NCBI GenBank assembly: GCA_947478845.1
Contig: CANJXC010000008.1
Span: 62,001-126,000 of the forward strand
Length of the DNA: 64,000 nt
From: Spirochaetales bacterium
GTDB taxonomy: Bacteria > Spirochaetota > Spirochaetia > JABEVK01
Direction: 5' to 3'
The translations under genes were made by a program, and so were the position numbers. Positions 1 through 8,153 of the stretch are shown here, in pieces (positions within the stretch are counted from its first letter, which is position 1; each line of letters starts with the position of its first letter). Below the pieces are notes generated by a model that made no database searches, was not told the DNA's origin, and saw only the letters and a program-made list of their open reading frames with translations.

Positions 1-497
1 TCGAAGGCCAGAGTGATGGTGAACTCACCTTGGTCGAAGTCAAGGCGGATTTTCGCCCGCCGTTTTCGTTTGTCCACGTGGATTATTTGACCCTCGAGAC
101 CCTCCATGGGTCCTGTGTGCACGCGGATGCGCTGGTTGTCGTCAAACCAAACCTGGCTCACCGGAACCACCTCTCCGAAACGCAGAAAATGCGACAGGAG
201 CTTCAGGTCGGGGCCGAGAATCTCGCTCACTTCGTTCTGGTTTTTCAGGAACGAGGCAAACCCCGGAATATTCTTGAGTCGGAGGTAGAGTTCACCCTCG
301 AGAGGTTGCTGCAACCGAAGGAATACATACCCGGGAAACAGGGGGACTTCGACTTCCTTGCGCTTGCCCTTGCGAAGGTGAAACATTTTCCGGCGGGGAA
401 ATAGCACCTGAACGGTGGCGTCCTCGAGCTGTTTGTTGGTTTGGTCAAGAAAAATCTGCTCTCGGCGCGGGGCAACCCGGATCACGTAGTAATTCAC
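1..497 (-). CDS. NusG/RfaH-family transcription elongation factor (3' end cut by window edge)
   Basis: The reading frame begins at GTG 497 and runs off the window without a stop, giving about 165 residues. The N-terminus (NYYVIRVAPRREQIF) matches the NGN domain of NusG, and PLFPGYVFLRL is the usual NGN strand-helix segment. A C-terminal KOW motif follows (VHTGPMEGLEGQIIHVDK). Family members bind RNA polymerase and modulate pausing or termination. It could be housekeeping nusG or a specialised paralogue (LoaP/RfaH type). None of the usual nusG neighbours (secE, rplK) is visible on this side, which favours a paralogue. An in-frame TAA four codons upstream fixes GTG as the start, although no Shine-Dalgarno sequence is visible. 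Only a few C-terminal residues are probably missing. Confidence 0.8.
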   Translation of the reverse strand, partial: MNYYVIRVAPRREQIFLDQTNKQLEDATVQVLFPRRKMFHLRKGKRKEVEVPLFPGYVFLRLQQPLEGELYLRLKNIPGFASFLKNQNEVSEILGPDLKLLSHFLRFGEVVPVSQVWFDDNQRIRVHTGPMEGLEGQIIHVDKRKRRAKIRLDFDQGEFTITLAF

Positions 498-550
498 TTC
501 GCAATTTTAGCATAACCGGTGTTCTGCCGAAAAGGGAAACGGAGGCCAAG

Positions 551-1018
551 ATGAAAAGACTTGCCACATGGGGATCCTTATTGCTGATGGCGGCCGCGCT
601 GAACGCCGAGACCGTGCTCATCTGCCACGCCCAAAGCCTGCCGTTGTCCTTGCAAGCCGGGTTCAAAAGCCAAGTGGCGCAGACACTTGTGGAAATGGTC
701 TTCGACTCTCTCTACGACAACGGTGATATCGCTTTTGACACCACCATGCAGGAGCAGGTAGACGACCCGACTGCCCAATGGCTCTCTGGGCTGTTGCGCA
801 ACTATGGTGCCGACAAAGTGGTCTATATCCGGGTGTATTGGAAGGCCAGTCCCACCAAGGAAGTGGTGCTCGACCACGTCAACTACGCGGTGGTGGGGCC
901 CACGGGCAAAATGCTTAAGGCTGGTTCGCTCACCGCTCCTCTGGTGGCCGCCTCCTCGAGTGAAGCTAAAGATTCCCGTGCGCTGGGAACACAGTTGGTG
1001 AAAGGGTTAACGCTGTAG
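551..1018 (+). CDS. exported protein of unknown function
   Basis: A 155-residue protein with a clear signal peptide: a Lys/Arg start, a hydrophobic stretch (WGSLLLMAAALNAE) and likely cleavage after Ala near residue 19. The mature part is soluble, of mixed alpha/beta character, with no cysteines in an obvious pattern apart from one near the N-terminus. I recognise no family. GGAGG five bases before the ATG supports the start. It stands alone, divergent from the NusG-family gene and convergent with the reductase downstream. Likely periplasmic. Confidence 0.75.
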   Translation: MKRLATWGSLLLMAAALNAETVLICHAQSLPLSLQAGFKSQVAQTLVEMVFDSLYDNGDIAFDTTMQEQVDDPTAQWLSGLLRNYGADKVVYIRVYWKASPTKEVVLDHVNYAVVGPTGKMLKAGSLTAPLVAASSSEAKDSRALGTQLVKGLTL

Positions 1019-1032
1019 ACTGCCTGGCCGGC

Positions 1033-1608
1033 CTACAATGCCGCTAATTTTGCCCCCACGCTGCCAATCCAGGCGTGGCGGGCCTCGTAACTCGACTGAT
1101 AAGTACCAAAAAACGTGTGCAGGCCCGGGTTGGTGATGCCACAGTAAGCCAGCACATTGGTACGCCAGATCTCTTGCGGGGGGTAGGTTCCTTCGGGCGC
1201 GGGGTAGTCGGTGGTGGTGAACACTGCCGCCTTGCGTCCTTCGAGAAGGGCCCGCTTCTGATTGTTCAAAAACTCGTAGCCGTCAAACTCGTAGGCTACT
1301 CCTGGGCGGAACACACGGTCGATGAAGCCCTTGAGCAGAGCCGGAGGGCCTCCCCACCAATCGGGGTGCACAAACACGAAAAACTGGCTCTTTTTCACCA
1401 GTTCCATGAGCTCCAGGGTCTTCGGGTCAAAACTAAACTTGCGGGGAATCTCGTTGTAGGGAAGTACGGGATCGAAGCCGCTTCGGTAAAGGTCGACAAG
1501 AGCCACCTCATAGGTGGAACTGAGGGCTTTCACGGCGGCCTCGGCAACGGCCTGGTTGAAGCCGCTGGTATTGGGGTGGCACAGAACGACAAGAGCGTGG
1601 GGCAACAT
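1033..1608 (-). CDS. flavodoxin-fold NAD(P)H-dependent quinone reductase
   Basis: About 191 residues of the NQO/YwrO/MdaB-like flavodoxin fold. It opens with a beta strand and FMN/FAD phosphate loop region (LVVLCHPNTSGFNQAVAEA). The HPDWWGGPPALLKGFIDRVF segment is the family hallmark that shapes the flavin and quinone site, and TTDYPAPEGTYPP lies near the second flavin loop. Expected role: two-electron reduction of quinones or similar acceptors with NAD(P)H in the cytoplasm. The frame is open about 20 codons further upstream, but family alignment favours the Met at 1608. No strong ribosome-binding site is visible. It converges on the exported protein gene. Confidence 0.8.
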   Translation of the reverse strand: MLPHALVVLCHPNTSGFNQAVAEAAVKALSSTYEVALVDLYRSGFDPVLPYNEIPRKFSFDPKTLELMELVKKSQFFVFVHPDWWGGPPALLKGFIDRVFRPGVAYEFDGYEFLNNQKRALLEGRKAAVFTTTDYPAPEGTYPPQEIWRTNVLAYCGITNPGLHTFFGTYQSSYEARHAWIGSVGAKLAAL

Positions 1609-1684
1609 GGGCGCAAAATACCACGCTCCACCCCGGGTCGTCCAGTCAGGTTCTGACTTGAATAAACCCACAAAAAAGCCTAAG

Positions 1685-1726
1685 TTGACCCAGAGACGCT
1701 GATTATGAGTATTATTGTCAGCAATA
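1685..1726 (+). promoter_or_regulatory. possible SUF operon promoter with palindromic operator
   Basis: TTGACC at 1685-1690 and TATTAT at 1710-1715 give a plausible but over-spaced (19 nt) promoter just before sufT. The palindrome TATTG-TCAG-CAATA (1713-1726) overlaps the -10 and runs up to the AGGAG ribosome-binding site. Iron-sulfur operons are often controlled by Rrf2/IscR-type or Fur repressors, so an operator here is reasonable. This palindrome does not match the IscR or Fur consensus closely. Confidence 0.35.
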
Positions 1727-1735
1727 GGAGAATCG

Positions 1736-2038
1736 ATGCCAACTGTTGAGGCTGTTTACGCCGCTGTGGGAGAAGTTCTCGACCCCGATCTGGGCCTTCC
1801 CATTCTCGATCTGGGCCTGATCTACAAAGTGGATGTGTTGGATGACAGGGTGCAAATCGACTTTACCCTCACCAGTCCTGCCTGCCCCGTGGGGGATCTG
1901 TTGGTCGAAGACCTCCAAGAAACCGTCAAGGCCCGCACAGGTGCCCAGCAGGTCACCGCGACCATAGTCTGGGATCCGCCGTGGAACCAATCCATGATGT
2001 CGGAAGAGCTGAAAATCACGTTAGGAATGCCGATCTAG
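1736..2038 (+). CDS. sufT: SufT-like MIP18/DUF59 iron-sulfur assembly factor
   Basis: About 100 residues of the DUF59/MIP18 fold. Signatures are DPDLGLPILDLGLIYKV and TSPACPVGDLL, containing the single conserved Cys and the SPxCP pattern seen in SufT and PaaD-like proteins. These proteins help deliver or mature Fe-S clusters. It is the first gene of the suf cluster, and its stop codon touches the sufC start. The ATG at 1736 is chosen because AGGAG lies five bases upstream. An in-frame TTG at 1715 would place that site inside the gene. Confidence 0.88.
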   Translation: MPTVEAVYAAVGEVLDPDLGLPILDLGLIYKVDVLDDRVQIDFTLTSPACPVGDLLVEDLQETVKARTGAQQVTATIVWDPPWNQSMMSEELKITLGMPI

Positions 2039-2797
2039 ATGAAAAAACTGACCATACAGGGCCTCAAGGCTGAAATTGATGGCAAAGCCATCCTCCATGG
2101 GGTAGATCTGGAGATGAAAACCGGCGAGATCCATGCCCTCATGGGTCCCAATGGTCACGGAAAATCGACTCTGGCCAACATCCTCATGGGTCACCCCAAA
2201 TATAAAGTGACCGCAGGAACCATCACGCTCGACGGCGAGGACCTTTTGGCCATGGATGTCACCGAACGCTCCAAGGCAGGGCTTTTCCTTGCCTTCCAGT
2301 ACCCGGTGGAAATCCCGGGTGTTACGGTGGGCAAGTTCCTCAAGCGGGCCAAAGAAATCCACATGGCGGTGGATGGAGTGAAGATGAATGTCACCGCATT
2401 CATCAAGCAGGCTCGGGAAGATATGAAGTTCCTCGAAATGGACGCCAATTTCATCAACCGCTACCTCAACGAAGGCTTTTCGGGCGGAGAAAAGAAGCGC
2501 ATGGAAATTCTGCAACTTCTGACCCTCCAGCCGAGTTTCGCCATGTTTGATGAAACCGACTCTGGTCTCGACATTGACGCCCTCAAGGTGGTGTCCAAGG
2601 GCATCAACCGACTCCGCAGCGAGGCTTTTGGCGCGCTGATCATCACTCACTACCAACGCGTTCTCAACTACATCGAACCCGATCAGGTGCACATCCTTTA
2701 TCAGGGGCGCATCGTGACCTCTGGCGGCACGGAACTTGTCCGTGCGCTGGAAGAAAAGGGCTACGACTGGGTAAAGGAAAAATACAGTGTCCAATGA
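2039..2797 (+). CDS. sufC: SufC, ATPase of the SUF Fe-S scaffold
   Basis: A 252-residue ABC-type ATPase. Walker A is GPNGHGKST (residues about 36-44), the signature is [13 protein letters not shown], and Walker B with the SufC-specific extension is [14 protein letters not shown]. SufC lacks membrane domains and powers the soluble SufBCD scaffold on which Fe-S clusters are built. It begins at the base after the sufT stop and overlaps sufB by 11 nt, so translation is probably coupled. Length is normal for the family. Confidence 0.97.
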   Translation: MKKLTIQGLKAEIDGKAILHGVDLEMKTGEIHALMGPNGHGKSTLANILMGHPKYKVTAGTITLDGEDLLAMDVTERSKAGLFLAFQYPVEIPGVTVGKFLKRAKEIHMAVDGVKMNVTAFIKQAREDMKFLEMDANFINRYLNEGFSGGEKKRMEILQLLTLQPSFAMFDETDSGLDIDALKVVSKGINRLRSEAFGALIITHYQRVLNYIEPDQVHILYQGRIVTSGGTELVRALEEKGYDWVKEKYSVQ

Positions 2798-4208
2798 AAC
2801 GATTCCCGACAATTTGACCGCCGATAACTTTGCCGACGGTTACAAGTATGGGTTTTCCACGCCCGAGAAGTCGCTGGTCAAGTCAGCCAAGGGACTCAGC
2901 GAAGAGGTGGTGAGGCAGATTAGCGCCGCCAAGAACGAACCCTCTTGGATGCTGGCCTACCGACTTAAGGCCCTCGAAACCTTTTACAAAATGCCCATGC
3001 CAGTGTGGGGAGCCGACCTTTCCGGGATCGATTTCGATGAGATTTATTACTATGCCAAGGCGTCTTCGGAATCGGCGACCAGTTGGGACGACGTGCCCGA
3101 GGACATCCGCAACACCTACGACCGCCTCGGCATTCCCGAGGCTGAGAAGAAGTTTCTCGCCGGGGTCGGAGCCCAGTACGACAGCGAAATGGTTTACCAC
3201 AACCTCCAAAAAAACCTCACCGATCAGGGAGTTATTTTCAGCAGTCCGGAAGACGCCGTGCTCAATCATCCCGACATCATCCGGCAGTACTTCGGTACCG
3301 TGATTCCCCACACCGACAACAAGTTCGCCGCGCTCAACACCGCTGTCTGGTCGGGTGGGAGCTTCATCTACATTCCCAAGGGCGTGCACGTCGACATCCC
3401 TCTTCAGGCCTATTTCCGCGTCAATACCAAAAGCTTCGGCCAGTTTGAGCGCACCCTTATCGTGGTAGACGAGGGTGCTTTCGTCCACTACATAGAGGGT
3501 TGCACGGCCCCCGTCTTCACCAAGGACAGCCTTCACACGGCGGTGGTCGAAATTGTGGCCCTTCCTGGCGCCCGGGTGCGCTACTCGACCATCCAAAACT
3601 GGTCGAACAACATGTACAACTTGGTCACCAAGCGGGCTTTTGCCTACGAGAACGCCACAGTGGAGTGGGTGGACGGCAACATCGGCAGCAAAGTGACGAT
3701 GAAATACCCAGCCATCTTCCTCATGGGCAAGGGAGCTCACGGAGAAGTAATGAGCATCGCCTTTGCCAACAAAGGACAAGAACAGGACACGGGCACCAAG
3801 ATCATGCACTTTGCCGATGATACCAGCAGCGTGGTTACTGCCAAGAGCATATCAAAATCTGGTGGTATATCAAGTTACCGGGGAATCATCAAGGCGGCTG
3901 CCGGCTTGCGCAACATCCGCTCCAAGGTGGAATGCGACGCTCTGCTTCTCGACGCGAGCGCCAAAACCAACACCTACCCCGTGATGGACATTCAAAGCGA
4001 CGACGTAAGCATGGAACACGAGGCTTCCGTGAGCAAGATCAGCGAAGAGCAACTGCTCTACCTCATGAGCCGCGGTATCGGCGAGGCCGAAGCGAGCATG
4101 ATGATTGTCAACGGCTTTATCGACCCGCTGGTCAAACAGCTTCCCATGGAATACGCCGTTGAGCTCAACCGCCTGATTGAACTGGAGATGGAGGGGTCCG
4201 TCGGATGA
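2787..4208 (+). CDS. sufB: SufB, Fe-S scaffold subunit
   Basis: 473 residues, the full SufB length. Conserved blocks include [58 protein letters not shown] and the C-terminal [18 protein letters not shown]. SufB receives sulfur from the SufS/SufU relay and forms the nascent cluster with SufC and SufD. The start is GTG at 2787 inside the end of sufC, preceded by AAGGA. It overlaps sufD by 4 nt (ATGA). Confidence 0.97.
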   Translation: MSNETIPDNLTADNFADGYKYGFSTPEKSLVKSAKGLSEEVVRQISAAKNEPSWMLAYRLKALETFYKMPMPVWGADLSGIDFDEIYYYAKASSESATSWDDVPEDIRNTYDRLGIPEAEKKFLAGVGAQYDSEMVYHNLQKNLTDQGVIFSSPEDAVLNHPDIIRQYFGTVIPHTDNKFAALNTAVWSGGSFIYIPKGVHVDIPLQAYFRVNTKSFGQFERTLIVVDEGAFVHYIEGCTAPVFTKDSLHTAVVEIVALPGARVRYSTIQNWSNNMYNLVTKRAFAYENATVEWVDGNIGSKVTMKYPAIFLMGKGAHGEVMSIAFANKGQEQDTGTKIMHFADDTSSVVTAKSISKSGGISSYRGIIKAAAGLRNIRSKVECDALLLDASAKTNTYPVMDIQSDDVSMEHEASVSKISEEQLLYLMSRGIGEAEASMMIVNGFIDPLVKQLPMEYAVELNRLIELEMEGSVG

Positions 4209-5419
4209 CCAAAGCCGCAACCCCGGTTCTAGCCCCAGCGCTCGAGTGGCCGGGACGAACGAACGAGGAATGGCACCGAAGCCGGCTCGACCGCTTCGCT
4301 CTTGAGACGCGAAAGGTAGCGCCCTTAGGAAAGAAGACAACCCAAGCTTTGCCGAGTGACCCCCAGTGGGCAGGCCAACTCCGGTTCATTGATGGGGCGC
4401 TCGCTGGCGCGGCGCTCGATCCGGCCCTCAAGGCCCAAGGTGTCGTGTTTGGCCCCCTGAGCGACGCGCCTGCCAGCGTGAAGAAGTTTCTGGCGGCCAC
4501 CGAAGCGCTTTGCGACACCCGGGCCTCGTCGCACCACTACCAGGCTCTCGAGTTTGGTGCTGTGCTTTATATCCCGGCGAACCTCGTTGTGGAAAAACCT
4601 TTTCTTGTGCACATCACGGAAACTCGCAACGGTGGACTCACGGTTCCCCATGTTTCGGTTCAGGCCGACCGCCTCAGTCAGGCCGCCTTGGTGGTCCGCA
4701 GTGACTCGCCAGCTCATACCCCGTTTACTTCGCACTCCGCAACGACGGTGGAACTCGCCGACGGGGCAATCTTCCGGCTTTGCGACCTACAAGATCACAA
4801 TCTCGAAGCGGCAGTGCTTGATCACAGTTTTGCCCGACTGGGCCGCGATGTGCAATTTTTTCATTGGTCGGCCTGCTTGGGTGGCGGAACCGTCAAGACG
4901 CGGTTTGAGTTTTCTCTAGAAGGCGAGGGTGCTTCGCTCAAGACCCACGGCCTGTACTTCGGAATAGGTGATCAGCACAAAGACCTCCGCATTGCCACCA
5001 CCCATAGGGCTCCCAACACAACGAGCTACGCCCTCTACAAAGGGGCGGTCCGCGACCGTTCGCGCACCATTTTTCAAGGGCTGATCGAGGTGTCTCCCCA
5101 AGCCCCCCGAACCGACGCCTACCTCAGCAACAAGAACCTTATACTCAACGACGGAGCGCGCGCTGACAGCCTCCCGCAATTGAAGATCGACACCAACGAC
5201 GTAAAATGCTCTCACGGCTCCACCACCGGCAAGGTCAATGAGGACGAGGTGTTTTACCTGACTTCTCGCGGATTCTCCCGCGATGAGGCTAGGCTACTGA
5301 TTGCAGAAGGCCTTTTTGCAGAGCTCATCGATGAAGCTCCCGAGCCTCTGCGCGAAGAACTCTCACGCCGAGTCGAGGATTCCCTTCGGTCGCCACCGGT
5401 TGCCTCAGGCAGTCCATGA
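4205..5419 (+). CDS. sufD: SufD, Fe-S scaffold subunit
   Basis: 404 residues, a SufB paralogue with a variable N-terminal helical part and a conserved C-terminal beta-helix. The family signature appears near the end ([17 protein letters not shown], then [16 protein letters not shown]), including the conserved Cys and His. It partners SufB and SufC in the cytoplasmic scaffold and is implicated in iron entry. ATGA overlaps couple it to sufB upstream and to sufS downstream. Confidence 0.93.
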   Translation: MTKAATPVLAPALEWPGRTNEEWHRSRLDRFALETRKVAPLGKKTTQALPSDPQWAGQLRFIDGALAGAALDPALKAQGVVFGPLSDAPASVKKFLAATEALCDTRASSHHYQALEFGAVLYIPANLVVEKPFLVHITETRNGGLTVPHVSVQADRLSQAALVVRSDSPAHTPFTSHSATTVELADGAIFRLCDLQDHNLEAAVLDHSFARLGRDVQFFHWSACLGGGTVKTRFEFSLEGEGASLKTHGLYFGIGDQHKDLRIATTHRAPNTTSYALYKGAVRDRSRTIFQGLIEVSPQAPRTDAYLSNKNLILNDGARADSLPQLKIDTNDVKCSHGSTTGKVNEDEVFYLTSRGFSRDEARLLIAEGLFAELIDEAPEPLREELSRRVEDSLRSPPVASGSP

Positions 5420-6678
5420 AGGCAGCTGACCTAGCCGAACTTACCACTGCCCAAAAAAAAGTTAACGCTTTAAGGCTGGATTTTCCGCTGCTCAACAAGC
5501 CTCTGACTTTCGGCGGGAAACCCCGCCCGCTCGTGTACTTCGACAACGCCAACACCACACAGAAACCACGGCAAGTAATAGGGGCTCTGGTCAGTTATTA
5601 CGAAAACAGCAACGCCAACGTCAGCCGAGCCATCCACAGCCTGGGCGAAGAAAGCACCCGCATCTACGAAGGCGCCCGCGACCGTGTGAAGAGCTTTCTC
5701 AACGCCGCTCACAGGGAAGAGATCATTTTCACGAGAGGCACCACCGACTCGATCAATCTGGTGGCTCAGTCCTTCACCAGCCTCTTGAAGTCGGGCGACG
5801 AGATAATGGTTACCGAGATGGAGCACCATGCCAACCTTGTGCCTTGGCAGATGGCGGCGCAGTCGCTCGGCCTCACGATCAAGGTGTTACCTTTCACCGA
5901 CGAAGGTGTCCTGCAAATCGAAAAAATGCCTGACCTGTGGTCCGACCGGATTCGACTGGTTGCGGTGACGGCCACGAGCAACGTGCTCGGCACGGTGAAC
6001 CCGGTGGCCGAAATCATTCGCTTCGCTCATGAGCGGGGGGTTCCTGTGCTTGTCGATGGGGCTCAGAGCGTGGCCCATCAGAAGGTGGATGTTCAGGCAC
6101 TCGACTGTGATTTTCTGGCTTTCGGCAGCCACAAAATGTGCGGACCTACCGGTTTCGGTATCCTCTACGGCAAGAAAGAGTGGCTTGAGAAACTTCCCCC
6201 AGTGCAAGGTGGGGGCAACATGATCCGCGCCGTATGGGCAGACCATTTTGAGACCAACGTCCTACCATACAAGTTTGAGGCCGGAACACCTCACATGGAC
6301 GGTGCGGCTGGCTTTTCAGTCGCCCTCGACTACCTGGAAAGTGTCGGTCTTGATTTTATCTACCGTTATGAAAAGTTGCTCTTGGCCTACACCATGGATA
6401 AGGTCGGTGATTTACCGGGCTTGCACGTTTATGGCGTGGCGCCGGAAAAGGGTGGCATTTTGAGTTTCCTGATCGATGGCATCCACGCTCACGACCTTGC
6501 CGCCTTTCTTGATACCAAGGGAATAGCCATCCGAGCAGGGCACCACTGTGCGCATCCGTTGGCCCGACGTCTAGGGGTGGTCAGCACGGCAAGGGCAAGC
6601 TTTTATTTCTACAATACGATGGCCGAAGTCGACCTGTTCAGCGATGCCCTGCGCGAAGCCATCGCCAAGCTCTCGTAA
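5416..6678 (+). CDS. sufS: SufS, group II cysteine desulfurase
   Basis: 420 residues of fold-type I PLP enzyme. Visible features are YFDNANTTQKP near residue 40 (usually DNAATT), the PLP-stacking His in EMEHHANLVPWQ, the Schiff-base Lys in FGSHKMCGPTGFGILYG, and the persulfide-forming Cys in RAGHHCAHPLARRLG. It removes sulfur from cysteine and hands it to SufU. It closes the sufTCBDS run. Its last 41 nt overlap the 3' end of the opposite-strand nuclease gene. Confidence 0.95.
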   Translation: MKAADLAELTTAQKKVNALRLDFPLLNKPLTFGGKPRPLVYFDNANTTQKPRQVIGALVSYYENSNANVSRAIHSLGEESTRIYEGARDRVKSFLNAAHREEIIFTRGTTDSINLVAQSFTSLLKSGDEIMVTEMEHHANLVPWQMAAQSLGLTIKVLPFTDEGVLQIEKMPDLWSDRIRLVAVTATSNVLGTVNPVAEIIRFAHERGVPVLVDGAQSVAHQKVDVQALDCDFLAFGSHKMCGPTGFGILYGKKEWLEKLPPVQGGGNMIRAVWADHFETNVLPYKFEAGTPHMDGAAGFSVALDYLESVGLDFIYRYEKLLLAYTMDKVGDLPGLHVYGVAPEKGGILSFLIDGIHAHDLAAFLDTKGIAIRAGHHCAHPLARRLGVVSTARASFYFYNTMAEVDLFSDALREAIAKLS

Positions 6679-7549
6679 AAAGCGAGGGGACACTTGCAAC
6701 GTCCCAAGCTACCGTAGCCTGAATCATCAGATGATCCGAGGGAAGGAAGTTTCGCTGCTCCCGATTGAGCGGAATCGGCCCTTCCAAGACGTGGGCTTTG
6801 GTAACTGCGAGGTCGTTGGAAACAAAAATATAGTCCAATTGGGTAAAATGCGGTTCCCTACCGAAGTGGTAATGGGTGCGCCGCTGTTCCACCGGTACGC
6901 CGACGGCTTCGAGAACATCCCGAAAGGGTAGCCTGAGGAACGCTTGGTATTCAAATTGCGCTTGCCCGGGGATCAGAATACCGTTGAAGTCTCCCATCAC
7001 GATGCACCTTGTTGTTGGCACCATGGAACTAAGCCACGCGACTTCCTTGAGCCGATGCTCCAAACCCCAATCGGACCCAAGCTGACTCTTCAGATGGACG
7101 ACAAACACTTGCAGATGGCCTGCGGAGGCACCAAGGTTCAGTCGCAGAACGTTTCTCGCGAACGCCCCCGGCACATTGCTGGCGGTTGCTCCGGGGAAAC
7201 GCCCCTTTCTTACCAGTGCTCCAACGTAGATTCCTCGACGGGAGTTTTCCTCAAATAGGAAGGTGTCGAAGCGGCTGCCCAAGTAAAGACGATTGAACGC
7301 CTCGAGAGTTTCGCAGCCACCTACTTCGCATAGTCCCACGACCTCTAGCCTGGCGCCTAAAATCATCTTGGCAATCCCTTGGATTTTGCGACGTTCCTTG
7401 TTCGGGTTGTAGATTGAGGTATTCATAGCCTGGTAGTCGGCGTCACTGAGGGCGTCGAGTTGCCGTCGCGTGGAAATCCCTTGGAGAAGAAGCGAGAAGT
7501 TTTCCGCATTGAAAGACGCGACCCGAACTGACAGTTTCACGAATGGCAC
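6638..7549 (-). CDS. endonuclease/exonuclease/phosphatase-fold protein
   Basis: 303 residues of the EEP (DNase I-like) superfamily. Catalytic motifs are RVASFNAENF (Asn), VVGLCEVGG (metal Glu), VVHLKSQLG, IVMGDFNG (Asp, Asn) and the C-terminal LPSDHLMIQA (Asp-His pair). Substrate cannot be read from sequence; members cleave DNA, RNA, sphingolipids or phosphoinositides. No signal peptide is evident. The start is GTG 7549 with no clear ribosome-binding site. It sits antisense between sufS and sufU, overlapping the sufS 3' end, so it breaks what would otherwise be a single suf cluster. Confidence 0.85.
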   Translation of the reverse strand: MPFVKLSVRVASFNAENFSLLLQGISTRRQLDALSDADYQAMNTSIYNPNKERRKIQGIAKMILGARLEVVGLCEVGGCETLEAFNRLYLGSRFDTFLFEENSRRGIYVGALVRKGRFPGATASNVPGAFARNVLRLNLGASAGHLQVFVVHLKSQLGSDWGLEHRLKEVAWLSSMVPTTRCIVMGDFNGILIPGQAQFEYQAFLRLPFRDVLEAVGVPVEQRRTHYHFGREPHFTQLDYIFVSNDLAVTKAHVLEGPIPLNREQRNFLPSDHLMIQATVAWDVASVPSLFTRAWRWLRAGHR

Positions 7550-7604
7550 TTTACTTGCGGCCGGCGTCCTTGTCGAGCCTGCCCAAAACGGCTACTTTCA
7601 ACCC

Positions 7605-8021
7605 ATGGCCTTTGACGAAATGTACCAGGAAATAATCCGCGATCACTACAAAAATCCGCGGAACAAGCGACCTCTGACTCACCTCAAGGCTGTGGAAAAC
7701 CCTTCCTGCGGCGATAGCGTCAAGGTTGAAGTTGACAGCGACTCGCACCAAATCCGGCAGGTCAGCTTTGACGGCAGCGGTTGCTCGATTTCGATGTGCA
7801 GCGCCTCCATGATGTCGGAACTGCTGTCGGGAAAATCTGTTTCCGAGGCCAAAACGCTGGTGCGCCGGTTCCTGTCGGTAATTCGCGGGGAACTCCCCCC
7901 CGATACCCTAGACGACCTAGGCGACCTAGCCGCCCTTAAGGGCATAGTAGAACTCCCCGTGAGGGTGAAGTGTGCTACGCTGGCTTGGCATGCCGTAGAG
8001 AAGGCTCTCGAAACAGTATAG
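7605..8021 (+). CDS. sufU: SufU, sulfur-transfer partner of SufS
   Basis: 138 residues of the IscU/NifU-N fold. It has the three conserved cysteines in PSCGDSVKV, GSGCSISMCSAS and VKCATLAW, and the insert between the second and third Cys that separates SufU from IscU. It accepts persulfide from SufS. The Met at 7605 (MAFDEMYQEIIRDHYKNPRN) matches the family start. The open frame extends upstream across the divergent nuclease start but lacks family similarity there. It is separated from sufTCBDS by the opposite-strand nuclease gene. Confidence 0.92.
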   Translation: MAFDEMYQEIIRDHYKNPRNKRPLTHLKAVENPSCGDSVKVEVDSDSHQIRQVSFDGSGCSISMCSASMMSELLSGKSVSEAKTLVRRFLSVIRGELPPDTLDDLGDLAALKGIVELPVRVKCATLAWHAVEKALETV

Positions 8022-8059
8022 GCTAAAATCGCGACTTGCTTCTTGCCAAGCCAGCGTAG
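7975..8059. repeat. 16-bp perfect inverted repeat bridging the sufU 3' end
   Basis: CTACGCTGGCTTGGCA at 7975-7990, inside the end of sufU, is perfectly complementary to 8044-8059 in the intergenic region, with a 53-nt spacer. The mRNA could fold the 3' end of sufU into a long stem. Possible roles are transcript stabilisation or bidirectional termination between the convergent sufU and ddl genes. There is no T-run, so simple intrinsic termination is not supported. Confidence 0.6.
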
Positions 8060-8074
8060 CGTACTCGGCCCACG

Positions 8075-8146
8075 TGCAGTTTGCGCGAACGCAAACTGCA
8101 AGGCGTAAGGCCCGAAGGGCCGTCGCCAGGCTCGCAGGGCCGTCGC
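8075..8146. repeat. REP-like palindromes between sufU and ddl
   Basis: 8075-8085 and 8090-8100 form an 11-bp perfect hairpin with a CGAA tetraloop. Immediately after it, GGCG at 8102-8105 and CGCC near 8124 enclose GGCCC-GAA-GGGCC, a nested hairpin. Near-direct copies of GGGCCGTCGC follow. This resembles a repetitive extragenic palindrome cluster at a convergent gene junction. Whether it recurs in the genome cannot be seen from one window. Confidence 0.5.
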
Positions 8147-8153
8147 TCGGTGT

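Noticed and set aside
30-404. 124-codon plus-strand open frame at the left edge
   Set aside because: Antisense to the NusG-family gene, whose NGN and KOW motifs are clear on the minus strand.
2883-3809. 308-codon minus-strand frame
   Set aside because: Shadow of sufB; no family similarity and no ribosome-binding site.
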